Below, one piece after another: positions 39,841-52,020 of a stretch of DNA of 64,000 nucleotides. Location: the NCBI GenBank assembly GCA_949316495.1, contig OX439012.1, forward strand, positions 24,400,666 to 24,464,665, given 5' to 3'. The notes beneath the pieces were generated by a model. That model was given only the letters and a program-made list of their open reading frames with translations. It did not search any database and was not told where the DNA came from. Origin of the DNA: Amphiduros pacificus (taxonomy: Eukaryota; Annelida; Polychaeta; Phyllodocida; Hesionidae). The translations under genes were made by a program, and so were the position numbers. Numbering within the stretch: position 1 is the stretch's first letter; every line of letters begins with the position of its first letter.

Positions 39841-40086
39841 TAATATTAGTCTGACTGAACGTTATCCAAATATTAACATATTTGACTTAAACGTTGACAA
39901 CACCTACTTGATCGTAGTAGGATCAATGCAAGTTAAATGATTAACTATTTCTGATACCTGCAATCAATGCAAACTAAATAAACCAGAATATAACACAACT
40001 ATAACCAGTTTATATCTTAATTATCTCTGCCTATTTTAAAGATTTTTTGACAATTCATGAAATGTGCATGTTCAAAATATCATATG

Positions 40087-40125
40087 CTATCTGTTTATTT
40101 ATTTATTTATTTATTTATTCATTTC
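40087..40125. repeat. (TTTA)n microsatellite
   Basis: A short run of TTTA tetranucleotides. Confidence 0.8.
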
Positions 40126-40299
40126 TTTATCATTTACCTAATCCTCGACTGCCAAATGTTATCACATCTAATATAGGCCAACACTTTTAATGAGAGGCGG
40201 TGTCCCTTTTGTTTTCACTTCACAAGATAGCGCCCTTGTACCTGTTACATATATAAATCTATTAACCATATGAACATCGCATCGTGGTATCATTATCAA

Positions 40300-40535
40300 A
40301 ACTTTGATGTAACTCTCCAGCTTTCGCTTTATCACAAATTACACAGACTTTGTATACAGATGCAGGTGTTTATTGATAATAAGAACGCTTCTGATATCGT
40401 GGAGGTTTCTGTCTGTGCTATCTTGTAGATTTCACTATTGTTTTGGCCTTAATGGGCCTTAAGCACCAGTCATCAATTTCATCTCCGGCTGAGACAGCAT
40501 CTAATTAAGACAGATCACTTCACTTTGATGTGTAT
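40300..40535 (-). promoter_or_regulatory. Pair of TCF-type sites
   Basis: CTTTGATG at 40302-40309 and 40523-40530, both read CATCAAAG on the minus strand. No CAGGTG lies at the usual spacing. Confidence 0.3.
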
Positions 40536-40620
40536 TCCGATGGACCCTTACATTTATTCCTTAAAGAACATTATGATATTTACCTCACATACTCGCCATT
40601 TTATAATATGATATAATATA

Positions 40621-40671
40621 ATAGGTAGATATTATATTAAAATATGATATAATATAATATCTACCTATGTT
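40621..40671. repeat. AT-rich inverted repeat
   Basis: ATAGGTAGATATTATAT and its complement flank a short AT-rich centre, so the stretch can fold into a hairpin. It could be a tiny MITE remnant; no target duplication is recognised. Confidence 0.6.
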
Positions 40672-41059
40672 TCTATCACACACCTTTTTAATACCAAACA
40701 AAAAAAGAAAAAAGAAAAAGAAACAAACTTTTTTATTATCAAATTGTAATATCTCTTATAATGAGAAGGTTTACCATGACTTAAATATTTTAACTTGTTT
40801 TAACTTGCTCTGTGGTGATATTTGTTAGTGAGAAAAGGAATATGACTCAAAATAATGGCAAACTTATACCATGTGTTATGAGAACGTGGACAACGCCTGG
40901 GCCCAACGTGACTTGTCAGACTGCCAGTGTTTGGGAGTCCAAAAATGAGATAGCGTGCTTGTAACTCTGATATACTTTGCGGTTTACTTATCTATTAACC
41001 TCACTTATTCTCATCTTAATCACAATTTTGATACAATATCCTTTTGACAATGTATCGTG

Positions 41060-41570
41060 TTCACGTGTCTGTTGCGTGGCACCCCATCACGTCAAAGCTA
41101 AAAAACGCGCCAAAAAAGAATAAAAAAACCTCCAGCCCCTGCGTCTGCAGCTAGAATGCAACATACTGCATTCACCTGCCGGGCAAGCTTCATCTTTTTT
41201 CATCTTTTATCTTCAGCATCTCTTAGCCATCACATCTAAGCCATAAGCCCCTTTCCCGACAACAAAAGGTCACTATACAAAATGCCCATGTGAGCTCTCA
41301 TAAACTCCTGGCCCTTTCAATAATTTATCATCTGCCAGGAAAAGTTATCGGCGGGTTCACAGACTTGAAGGGCTTATGGAAGTCGCGGCCATACATCGCA
41401 TGTTTATCGATATTTCTTTGATGTTCACGCACCTGCCTCCGCGAGTATGTACAGGTATTCAGGAGGTCACTGAAGCGTCCCGTCTCGCGTGGCTAGGCAC
41501 ATACCGGGAAAAGTCTACATTCCAAGACACACTCTCACGTCAGGGGGTGCGTGGAAATGTGAATATTAAT
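41060..41570. promoter_or_regulatory. GC-richer candidate enhancer
   Basis: Contains ACGCGCCAAAA (E2F-like) near 41105, several CACCTG sites, and CTTTGATG (41416-41423) with CACCTG 6 bp after it; on the minus strand this reads CAGGTG then CATCAAAG. It lies about 1.8 kb upstream of the HES-like gene C promoter. Confidence 0.4.
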
Positions 41571-41898
41571 TAGAATCGAGGAAAACTGATATGGGGGCTC
41601 GTTTGTACATGGGGTGCTCGAGGTGGAAATGATAAATAACTGCGTTGTCTCTTTGAAAGTACTAGAATTCAGTCAAGAAACATTTTTTTTCTTTTGCATG
41701 TGATTTCACAATTCTTCTTTTAATAGTCAAATGAATATTTATTGACGACCCCACTATAGATAAAAATAATATAAATACAACAATTCCAACAGATTCTCTT
41801 TATTTCAGTGAATTGTTCCGTGGTCAGCATATCCATTTGAGCATTTTATTTAATTTAAATAGATAGATTGCAGTGAGAGAAATATGATAATGCAAACC

Positions 41899-42017
41899 TA
41901 AATGAATTGCAAAATGAGTTGTGAAATGAGTTGCAAAATCAATTGCAACATGAGTTTAAAAATGAGTTGGAAAATGAATTTCAAAATGAATTGCAAAATG
42001 AGTTGTGAAATGAGTTG
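41899..42017. repeat. Degenerate 12-bp repeat
   Basis: About nine copies of a unit close to AATGAGTTGCAA, with variants such as AATGAATTTCAA. Confidence 0.8.
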
Positions 42018-42179
42018 ACACAGCTTTATAAGGACATTGGGAACTACTCGTCATGTGTGAATTTTAAATCAGCTGAAAAAAGGGCAAATTTATACATTTT
42101 ATTACAAGTATTACAAGCTTGAGAATATAATTCAATTTAAAACTGATTTTGAATTTCCCCTTCCCTGCCCATCAGCTTG

Positions 42180-42404
<225 letters not shown>

Positions 42405-43079
42405 GGGCTACTATCCAAGTGTTACTATGTTATCATGTACTATGGTATCACGTTTAAAATATATCAGCATGTTAACTGTAACCACAACAGATATTATATT
42501 AATTAATATTGGATATATAGATATTATATTAATTAATATTGAATATGTAAGACTATCATGTATTGAGCGTGTGTGCGGTTTTGGTGTGCTTTGTTATCTG
42601 TGATTAATGTGTATGCTTTATATGTTAGAAAGGAAAGCCGAATTCCAATATTAGCCATAGAAGTGTTATCTCTCTAAGAGAAGATAAAAAAGAGAAGAAA
42701 ATATACATGATGAATGAATCTAAATTTACGATGGTTATGAAAGTGGGACAGTCCTGTGTTTATATTCAGTCACATGAATACATATAAAATATTCATTCAT
42801 TTTAAAGATATCAAGAGGGTAAGCAACGTGAAATATTTTTATGAAAAAAGAAGACAAAAAACTAAAGACAAAGTAAAGTTTGCAAATCAGATTTGTACCC
42901 ATTTCTGGGCGACATCTTTTCCACCACGCGTCCCCCTTGAATAAATGCTCTAAGTCATCCTCTGGAAACAGGTCCATCCTTCTGAAAGTCGTGGTTGGTT
43001 GACTACTCCTCAAGCCCCGGGGTCAGCTGACCGTGAAAACGACAATGAAGTCCCACTGGTCACGCCTCAACGCCAAAAA

Positions 43080-43290
43080 CACGCGACCATTGACGTTCTA
43101 ATTAACGTGTGATTGACAGGGCACGCTCCCCCAATAGAGCGCAGCAGCGATGTTGTCTGCACAGAGCGTGATGTGGGCCCACTTCCACTTGCGGGCAGCT
43201 ACAATAGTCAATTATAAGCGCCCCTCTTTGAGCAAGCCTTTGATGTCGCCGACTATAAACAATGCTTAGCACACCAGTAGGGGTATAAAT
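43080..43290 (+). promoter_or_regulatory. Promoter of HES-like gene C
   Basis: A Hairy/HES class-C site CACGCGACC (43080-43088) is followed by CTTTGATGTCGCCGAC (43238-43253) and TATAAAT (43284-43290). The TCF site ends 38 bp before the TATA box, the same spacing and orientation as in gene B. A second TATAAA (43254-43259) is an alternative. The ATG at 43405 leaves a 5' UTR of roughly 90 nt. Confidence 0.6.
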
Positions 43291-43404
43291 ATCCAACCTG
43301 GCTGGCAGTCTGGCAGAATGTAGCAAGACTTCCTAGAAGACACATCTCGCATACCTATACACTATACCTTGGTGGATTTTACCACAGAACTTTGGATATT
43401 TATC

Positions 43405-45705
43405 ATGAAAACTTATACATCACCTGAGCGAAAGGTAAGGGCACTTTAAGATTGTTTCCATATATTATGATATGGGCTATCTGTATAGAATGCAATATTT
43501 CCTGCAGAGAAGTATACATTGTTTCTCCATGGAGAACACATTGTCACTGCACATTTACATCGCAGATACTGCAGATTGTCCAAAACCCTGTGCAGGTCTA
43601 CAAATGGTCATAACTAATTGAAATGTTAAGATATAGGTGATATTTTTCATGGATTTTTTTTATAAGATTGAAAAGAGTTAATATTTCTGAAGTCATTTAT
43701 TGATATATTGAATATTCTTTTGGCAAAACTCTTGATATTGCCCCAAGCTTGTCTAATGATATGAGAGGACATGTTTTGACATTATTGATTATTATTGTAA
43801 GGAAGTTTTAAAATGGTAAAATACTCTTGCTATTTTATCATTTATTTTATCAACATTTAAGTACAAAATGTTAAATGATGGCGATACATCTAAACAGTGT
43901 TGCTTGAGTGGGCATATTTCACATTCCAATGCCCTCAGTTTTCTCACGTGCCCACAGTTTTAATATTTAAATCATATTCTAATGAATTGCCTCTTTCTGG
44001 TTTTATAGCTCAAGAAAGTGCTGGTGGAGAAGAGACGGCGCATGCGCATAGACAGAGCCCTTCTGCAAATGAAGGAGATGGTCCTGGAGTCACTCAATGT
44101 CCAGGTTGGTCAAAGTTTTTCTTATTTTTACATTTACACCTCCCATATTTGTGAACATATCATAAAACTTGAGACAAAACAGTTTAAAGTGAATGATGAT
44201 AGTTGCTGACGGTTTTATTTTTTTTCTCTGAGAATTGTCATAGAACTTTGATGTATTGAAATGAGTCCGATGATTGCCACCAAAGAACAAAATTAAAAAG
44301 AAAACAACTGTAGAACCTTTAGATGGGTTTTAACATCCCCTTAAGGGCCATTGGTTCTGACAATTTCTGGCCATCTTCATTGACTTTGTAGATCTATATG
44401 TCAAGACAATCGTGTAGTTCAATATTGAGTCAAATACTTGTGGTGGGTCTATCAGGTAGTGAGGGCGGCCTAAGATAACACGGCATGTCAACAATAGACA
44501 GAAAGCACAGCCTGTTCAAATAGAAAGTGTAGTGAGAGACAGGTGAATTTCAATCTGTTATACATGGCTTAACAACCAAAATGGACCTTAGTGATTACAC
44601 TAGAATATTTCAGTAAGCTTTTATTGGTGGAATATGTAGATGCAATTTTAACGATCTGGGGTTAAGTTAAAATGTTATGGGAATTGTCAACAAGAGTAGG
44701 ACTAAGCATACAGTGTATTGTCCAAAGTAGGGGAGATTCTTTACACAAAAATCGAATTCAAATTCTATGAGAATCGGCACACTTTTGACACGCTTCTGTT
44801 CCCTGGAATGAATTTTAGAATATCTAGAATATACTATACAAACAAAATGTCGTTATTCATATATATTCCCAATATCTTGCAGTTGTGTTCATCAAAATGA
44901 TAATTTCAGGTAAAAAGAGAATATTAGAATAAAACATGGACTTATGTTGAATTGTTTTTTGTCTTTATAGCAGCCAGAAAAGTACGATAAAATGGAGAAA
45001 GCAGATATATTGGATCTGACTGTGAGGTTTCTGAAGAGAATCCGTGCCGAGAAGCAACCTGTTCCAGCAGAGGGCGCTGAGATGCCCCGCCCAGCTGCCT
45101 ACCCACCCTACATGCCCCCTGGTGTCCACCCCATGGTCGCTCCCACAGCACTCAGGCCAATGACTTCCGGTCACATGGTCGCCCACCCGATTCCAGTTCC
45201 GGCAGCTTTCACAATGAATATGTATCCCTCCGCCGTCAGACCTCAAATGCCCTCGGCTATTAAACTAGAGATACCACAAGAAATGAGCAGCTTTTCTCCA
45301 AGGATTCCTTTAGACATGTCAACATCTAGACATCCTTCCATGTCCAGACATGCCACAACCCCATCTGCCACTGTGACGTCATCATGTGTACCATCAGCAG
45401 CGCCATCTACATCCAATGATAACCAAGGAATACGAAGGCCAACAGCCACATGTAGCTGTGCACCATCAACAAATCAATCTCAACAAGATGAGGATCACGT
45501 GACAAGCAGCACACCTTCCACTTCCGGTCATAACGAGGCTCAGCCCGAGGCTGGACCATCAAAGCCAATAGAGGGTGCTGGCAGAAAAAGACTATGCCCT
45601 TCTCCACAAAACATTCAAAATATCGCAGAAAATATCCCAGCAAAGCTTTTCAGATTAGAACGAGAACTTATTGACGGCATGTGGAGACCATGGAACTTTG
45701 CATGA
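43405..45705 (+). CDS. HES-like bHLH transcriptional repressor, gene C
   Basis: Three exons, 43405-43434, 44009-44104 and 44971-45705, give 286 aa. Introns lie just before the basic region (AAG|GTAAGG) and in the bHLH loop (CAG|GTTGGT); the acceptors are TTTTATAG and CTTTATAG. The basic region is KKVLVEKRRRMRID and helix 2 begins KYDKMEKADILDLTVRFL. A long Pro/Met/Ser/Thr-rich linker with no visible Orange domain follows. The C-terminus is GMWRPWNFA, so the Groucho-recruiting WRPW has three extra residues after it. The basic-region proline of HES proteins is a valine here. Compared with A and B it has an extra 5' intron and a longer linker, and it faces away from them. The role, a nuclear repressor downstream of Notch-type signals, follows from the family; orthology to a particular HES is unresolved. 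Confidence 0.93.
45062..45080 (+). promoter_or_regulatory. CTCF-like motif inside gene C exon 3
   Basis: TTCCAGCAGAGGGCGCTGA fits the core consensus CCASYAGRKGGCRSYR. It lies in coding sequence just after helix 2, so codons for VPAEGAE overlap it. Confidence 0.4.
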
Positions 45706-46017
45706 GCGCTTTTCTTCACATTGATTTTAATTTATTCCTGAAAAATCACACAAACTGCTATACCATATTATGGTGATGTAAATTTTTGAAAAACATTGCT
45801 GAAAAAAACTCTTAATCTTTCATGCAAATTGATCTCATCTGAATGTTACCCCAGGCTTGGTGAATGCTGGATATCTCACTGCATGGGTTGTATATATTTA
45901 TTCACAGGAGCTGGACTCTTGTATTTGTATATATAATGTACATATTTCCTGTTACCTGTACATTCCAGACCATAGTGTTGCTATCTAGATCACATTGGCC
46001 AAAATGTGTAGTCTTGA

Positions 46018-46023
46018 AATAAA
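46018..46023 (+). terminator. Poly(A) signal of gene C
   Basis: AATAAA 313 nt beyond the stop codon of gene C. The 3' UTR (45706 to about 46040) contains ATTTA-type AU-rich elements, in keeping with short-lived HES mRNAs. Confidence 0.6.
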
Positions 46024-46275
46024 ATGTTGAATATTACAAATATAAGTTTCTTTATTGATATTCATTTTGAAAGTCCATTTATTTTACGATTGTAGTCCCC
46101 TTTCATACGTCTATAAATAATATTGGTCAAGTAAAGTCATGCCCCATAATAGCGGATAAAATGACACAGCTTACTCCATTGACAAATAATTTGATAAATT
46201 TATATTTTTTATCCAAACAAAGTTCACTTATGTCCACATTATGTCCGAGATCTCAAAGTCTGTTCACCCAAAATA

Positions 46276-46586
46276 GGACGTCACAGGACATTCCTTGTGT
46301 AGAAATATTGAATCCTCACAGGACGTCACAGGACATTCCTTGTGTAGAAATATTGAATCCTCACAGGACGTCACAGGACATTCCTTGTGTAGAAATATTG
46401 AATCCTCACAGGACGTCACAGGACGTTCCTTGTGTAGAAATATTGAATCCTCACAGGACGTCACAGGACATTCCTTGTGTAGAAATATTGAATCCTCACA
46501 GGACGTCACAGGACATTCCTTGTGTAGAAATATTGAATCCTCACAGGACGTCACAGGACATTCCTTGTGTAGAAATATTGAATCCT
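46276..46586. repeat. 45-bp minisatellite, 7 near-perfect copies
   Basis: Units start at 46276 and repeat every 45 bp. Each begins GGACGTCACAGGACATTCCT (one copy has GTTCC), giving seven copies of a CRE-like GGACGTCA; six also carry a TEAD-like ACATTCC. The array starts about 250 bp after the gene C poly(A) signal. Frames across it are open because the unit is 15 codons long. Confidence 0.97.
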
Positions 46587-46729
46587 TGGGACTTTTGCAC
46601 TTCTTTGATATTGAGACAATAAACACCGCTGTAAGTTTTAACATAATTGACCTTGGACATATAAGATTAACCTTGGAATATGACCTAAATTTATCTTTAA
46701 GAGAGATAGGTGTTTTGCATAGCTAAAAT

Positions 46730-48620
46730 GGCTAAACGTTCTCCATGAAGGTTAAAAATATTTATTGATTCTCAAATATCGATGGCGAGGTCAAATATTG
46801 GAGGCTGTACATCTACTGGACCTCTACCTCTACGTTATAGGTCAATAAAAAAAGCGGCACGTATTAGGCAAATTCAGTATCTGTGGGCGTCTGAACCTTG
46901 CAGATAGGCCCATTTATGTATCATGGTTTTCTATAGCAATTAACTTTCATTTTGACGAAATGGAAACAGTCTTATAGAAGAATATAGAAAAATATATACT
47001 TTATTAGACATAATATAAAAGATACGTATATGACCTTTCTTTGCTCTAGACTGTATTATGTCTGTAGCTTGGATAACCAAACATAACACATTGCATAACA
47101 TTATACTTGCCCAGTTCTTTAAGTAACACCAAAGTGTGGGCCCCCCTAGCGCACCAACAAAGCCCCCTAAAGCATAAATAAGTGCCTTCCCAAGTAGATG
47201 ATGTACCATCACTTTTGTGTTACGTCACCGATGACACGTAATCTATTGACGTATCATTTTACGTTACATCACGTTACACGTTTGGTCGTTTACATAAGGT
47301 GGTTTATTTCACCTGTTAGACAAACTTTGAAGGGACAAGTTTGATTTTTATCTGTGACTCCATTGAAGAAGTGTAAAATATATACACTCAAATATTTGAC
47401 TATCTGTAACAAAAATGTAAGAAACTTGACTTTAAAACAACGCCATTTTAATCGGTCTGGAGGTTCACAATGTCAAAATGTATCTAACCAGAAGACCTTT
47501 TGATATCAAATCCTATAATTGATAGTTTATCATAAAAAATAACTAATATTTATATAATTAGATAATAAATTACTTTAATCAGAGCAACAAAAACGAAACG
47601 CAAAATAAATTTAAAACAGAAGACGTTGAGAGACTTTACAGACAGAGCCGGGTGAAAATAGGAACAATCCCGCCAGGACAACTGTGGTCGTCAGCAGCGT
47701 TCCCAGAGTTCCATCTCCCCCGGATACTCCGCCTATTTCCATACACCTCAGCTCTTTATTATTTATCAGCCTGATTTACACACATTAGCATAGTGGAGAG
47801 CATCAAAACACCTCCTGTCCAAAAGATTTGGGGACACCCATTTACGATAAATAGGGTGTACTTTGATTTTTAAATATTTTCTATTGTTTATATTTAATAC
47901 AAACAATATATCATTTTATTCAGTGTCAAGCTGAGAATAAAGCATGAATCTATATCAATTTTAGAGAATACTTTGTCAATTTTAACAAATCAGCACTCTG
48001 TTGGTTAAATCTTGCTTGTTTCTGACCCCCTTATCAATGGCAAATAGGACGGTTCTTCCTCCAGATATGGAGGTTTTTGCACCTGCCGCTGTAGCGCAGG
48101 TTCTCGGGAGAACACCACAAGGAAAAGGAAGCGCTTTACTCGCTCATGTGAAACAGGAATGTTATTTATCCTTGGGATTTTAATTGTCAGGATTTATTCA
48201 ACTTTAAATTCTGCCACACTGGACCCTTTGTCCTCTTCAAATCGAATACTCCTTGCATATCCTTATGAGATGGGCTCTGGGTATTTTATGTAAATCACTT
48301 TCATATGACCTTAGAGCATTATTGGTGTATTATTCTAAGACTCACAGTTTGATAGAAATGGAAGGAATAAGCTAGCCCATATTCAAGCGTGACTGTATTC
48401 CTTTCAAGGCTAGATAGAAATAAGTGCATTGCAAATTAAAAAACCAAAAAAAGCAAAAACAAAAATAATAATAAAAAAATAAAAAAAACATAATAACATA
48501 AAAATGAGAGTACAAATCACAGAATGACATGTACACAGAATGACATATACACAGATATATCTGACGTATATGCACCAGTCTTCTCTGATCGCTATATACG
48601 CAATTTGTTTAAATATAGTC
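46730..48620. other. Gene-free stretch
   Basis: AT-rich unique DNA with a GC-richer patch at 47630-47810. No exon recognised. Confidence 0.35.
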
Positions 48621-48628
48621 TGCGATAG

Positions 48629-48860
<232 letters not shown>

Positions 48861-49619
48861 TTGAACGTCTATTATATTTTAATCAGAACATGATATCATG
48901 TCTTCATATGACTTTGTGACATTTTCAACTGAAAATCAGGGATGGAGATATTCCTTATAGTCACACAGAACGAACTGAGCCGCTATAGAATGAATATATA
49001 GGTTACCATTAGGTCAAAAGGTATGATGTAATTTGTCTCTCTATATGGGCCTATTTAAAAATCAAAGCTTATCGAGCAGTCTATATAGTTTTAATTTAAC
49101 CTCAAAGTCTTGGATACCCCAAACAAAGACCTTAGACTGTGTTTCCCTCCCCCGCCCCTCCCCCTGTGTCCATCCAAACCATCCCCCGGGCATCGGCCTT
49201 TCTTCTGGGCGTGAAACTTTCTTATCAGCAACCAGAACAAGCAAGAAAATATAACGCAGTAAGTTTCTACTAAGTGCAGAGTTCTTTGATGCCGTTCACA
49301 CAGACTTAAATGACAAGACGTCTGTGATTGTAAAAATATCTAATTTGACAGAGACAAATCGGTGCATTTACTCTGTCTGAGTAAAGAGGTCTTTCTAAGA
49401 TGCTCTTTTATCTTTCAATATTGAATTAATTCTGAGGCTTCTGTGGTAAAGTTTGTTTCAAGACTGGTTTTACACACCAGAGATTGAGAATTATTCATAT
49501 TGGGCCTGAGACTGAGAAATGTTCATTTTGGGCGTGATGTCAGATCAGCAGAGATTGATAAATATTCACATTTAAATTACAATGCAGAGTGTTATTTCTG
49601 ATGCCAAGAGCATTATACC

Positions 49620-50640
49620 CATCAAGGTTCTTTTCAATAGTGTTGACTTTTCTAATTTTCTTTGGCCATCTTGAAAGTTATCCTATGTTGACCATCAGGG
49701 TTCTTGTCAGCAATGTTGACCATCAGGGTTCTTGTCAGCAATGTTGACCATCAGGGTTCTTGTCAGCAATGTTGACCATCAGGGTTCTTGTCAACAATGG
49801 CGACCATCAGGGTTCTTGTCAGCAATGTTGACCATCAGGGTTCTTGTCAGCAATGTTGACCATCAGGGTTCTTGTCAGCAAAGGCGACCATCAGTGTTCT
49901 TTTCAGCAATGTTGACCATCAGTGTTCATGTCAGCAATGTTGACCATCAGGGTTCTTGTCAGCAATGTTAACCATCAGGGTTCTTGTCAGCAAAGGCGAC
50001 CATCAGGGTTCTTGTCAGCAATGGCGACTATAAATGTTCTTTTCAGCAATGTTGACCATCAGGGTTCTTGTCAGCAATGGCGACCATCAGTGTTCTTGTC
50101 AGCAATGTTGACCATCAGGGCTCTTGTCAGCAATGGCGACCATCAGTGTTCTTTTCAGCAATGTTGACCATCAGTGTTCATGTCAGCAATGTTGACCATC
50201 AGGGTTCTTGTCAGCAATGTTAACCATCAGGGTTCTTGTCAGCAAAGGCGACCATCAGGGTTCTTGTCAGCAATGGCGACTATAAATGTTCTTTTCAGCA
50301 ATGTTGACCATCAGGGTTCTTGTCAGCAATGTTGACCATCAGGGTTCTTGTCAGCAATGTTGACCATCAGGGCTCTTGTCAGCAATGGCGACCATCAGTG
50401 TTCTTTTCAGCAATGTTGACCATCAGTGTTCATGTCAGCAATGATGACTATCTGGGTTCTTGTCAGGAAAGATAACCATCAGGGTTCTTGTCAGCAATGT
50501 CGACCATCAGGGTTCTTGTCAGCAATGGTGACCATCAGGGTTCTTATCAGCAATGTTGACCATCAAGGTTCTTGTTAGCAATGGTGACCCTCAAGATTTC
50601 TGATGATTATTAGGGTTTTTATTAACAATGATGACGAGAA
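49620..50640. repeat. 28-bp minisatellite, array 2, with 252-bp higher-order period
   Basis: About 35 copies of the 28-bp unit found at 21.3 kb (TTCTTGTCAGCAAT plus GACCATCAGGG). A variant unit with GTGTTCATG starts at 49923, 50175 and 50427, exactly 252 bp (nine units) apart, and the units between the first two match in order, showing duplication of nine-unit blocks. The edges are degenerate. Confidence 0.95.
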
Positions 50641-50734
50641 AAAGTGCACATTAAATAAAAACATATTTCATAGAAGTACACAGTGAGTTGAGCGTTGCGT
50701 GCTGATCGTGTATTGTCTGACGTGTATAGGAATG

Positions 50735-51000
50735 CTAGCCCCAGTCAGCTCGGCGGCGTCACATCAAAGGCCGGATAATTGGCTTATGAAAACAGCACAT
50801 TATTGTCTGACAATTGATACACCGACCACAATGACGAGGCTGGGTTTGTTGTGGACATCTGTCGCTCAAGCGGAATGGCTGCCTCGGGGCACAGAAGCGT
50901 GCAGCGTCTCGTCTGGCTGAACCCAGCGTCTCGTCTGTCCGGAGCCTCGGGCGTCAAGGCCTGGGATGTGAACAGCGTAGAGGACACCAGAGGGCGGAAA
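50735..51000 (+). promoter_or_regulatory. Candidate Wnt-response element with Helper/TCF pair and CTCF-like site
   Basis: CGGCGGC (50751-50757), complement of the Helper GCCGCCG, lies 4 bp before CATCAAAG (50762-50769). A CTCF-like ACACCAGAGGGCGGA is at 50984-50998. It is a GC-rich island directly after the 28-bp array. Confidence 0.45.
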
Positions 51001-51804
51001 ATCGGGACCTGCAGGGCGCTAGAGATAGGAAAATCTGGACCAAGAAGGCAACGCTAGAAGTAGGAAAAGCTGGACAAAGAGGGTATCTGAGGGAGGGAAA
51101 CTGGTACCTGCAGGGCGCTTGAGGTTGAAAATCGGGACTTTCAGTGTACTAGAAGTAAGAAAATCGGGACCTCTGGGATGCTAGAGTTAGAAAAATTGGG
51201 TCCTATAACTTCTCTACCATTATAGCAATTTTGTTCACGTGAAAGAAAAGGTCATCTCCTTTGACTGACACCACCCTCCCTTGTTATGCCGCGAGGACCT
51301 TCCCTTGAGGGGGCTGAAGCTCAGTCAAATTCTCTTTATCTGTACCTCAAATTCAACACAATCATTTAAATATATGAATTTCCTTACAAAAAAACTTATT
51401 TTTCAAAAGTCTACAGAAAAATGACAAAAAATATCCTTCATTGTAGAGTAACAGTTTAAGATAATGCTATCTACCATAATTCTAAATAAATAAACAAAAC
51501 CTACCTCCGACTTGTGAAGATTGTCATACATGAAAAATGGGTGTAAATAGGTTTAGTTTAAGAGGCTTGTGTATTTACTCTTTAATATGATATCTACAAT
51601 TCTTTGGGAGTGCATCTTAAAACTTTAGCAGCACATGTAAATGACCTTTTTTGACCGATGGCTAATGAAATTCCAACACCCATCATGCATGAGTGGTGTA
51701 CATATATATCTATACCTTGCTATTTACGGGGTATGGAAAGGTCATTTATCATGTCACACATGGGCAGAGTGGTGTCTGTGAGGGATGCTGGGAAAAACCA
51801 TTGT

Positions 51805-52020
51805 TCTCAGCACGTGCGATGGGGGGAGGTGTGTATAAGAATGCATTTCTCCATGCGTAGCGAATACCACACATGAATAGCGTTACTCACGTGTAGGGCT
51901 ATGTTTCTAAGCCCACACAACAGCAGGTGTATTTTTGGCGGCAAACATCAAAGGCATCGGCGTTCTTCTAGGCATGCATTCATGCGTGTCTTCAAAGAAC
52001 GTGCCTCGCACGTGCGGAGG
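51805..52020 (+). promoter_or_regulatory. Candidate enhancer with E-box, Helper, TCF and HES palindromes
   Basis: GCACGTGC at 51810-51817 and 52008-52015 flanks a compact group: CAGGTG (51924-51929), TGGCGGC (51936-51942, Helper complement) and CATCAAAG (51946-51953). The E-box to TCF gap is 16 bp and the Helper to TCF gap is 3 bp. This is the richest combination of the recurrent motifs in the window. Confidence 0.5.

Noticed and set aside
46161-46726. Open frames of 126-153 codons on both strands
   Set aside because: They run through the 45-bp repeat; both strands are open for the same reason.
49732-50167. CRISPR-like array of 28-bp repeats
   Set aside because: Units are contiguous with no unique spacers, and the surrounding genes are eukaryotic; it is a minisatellite.
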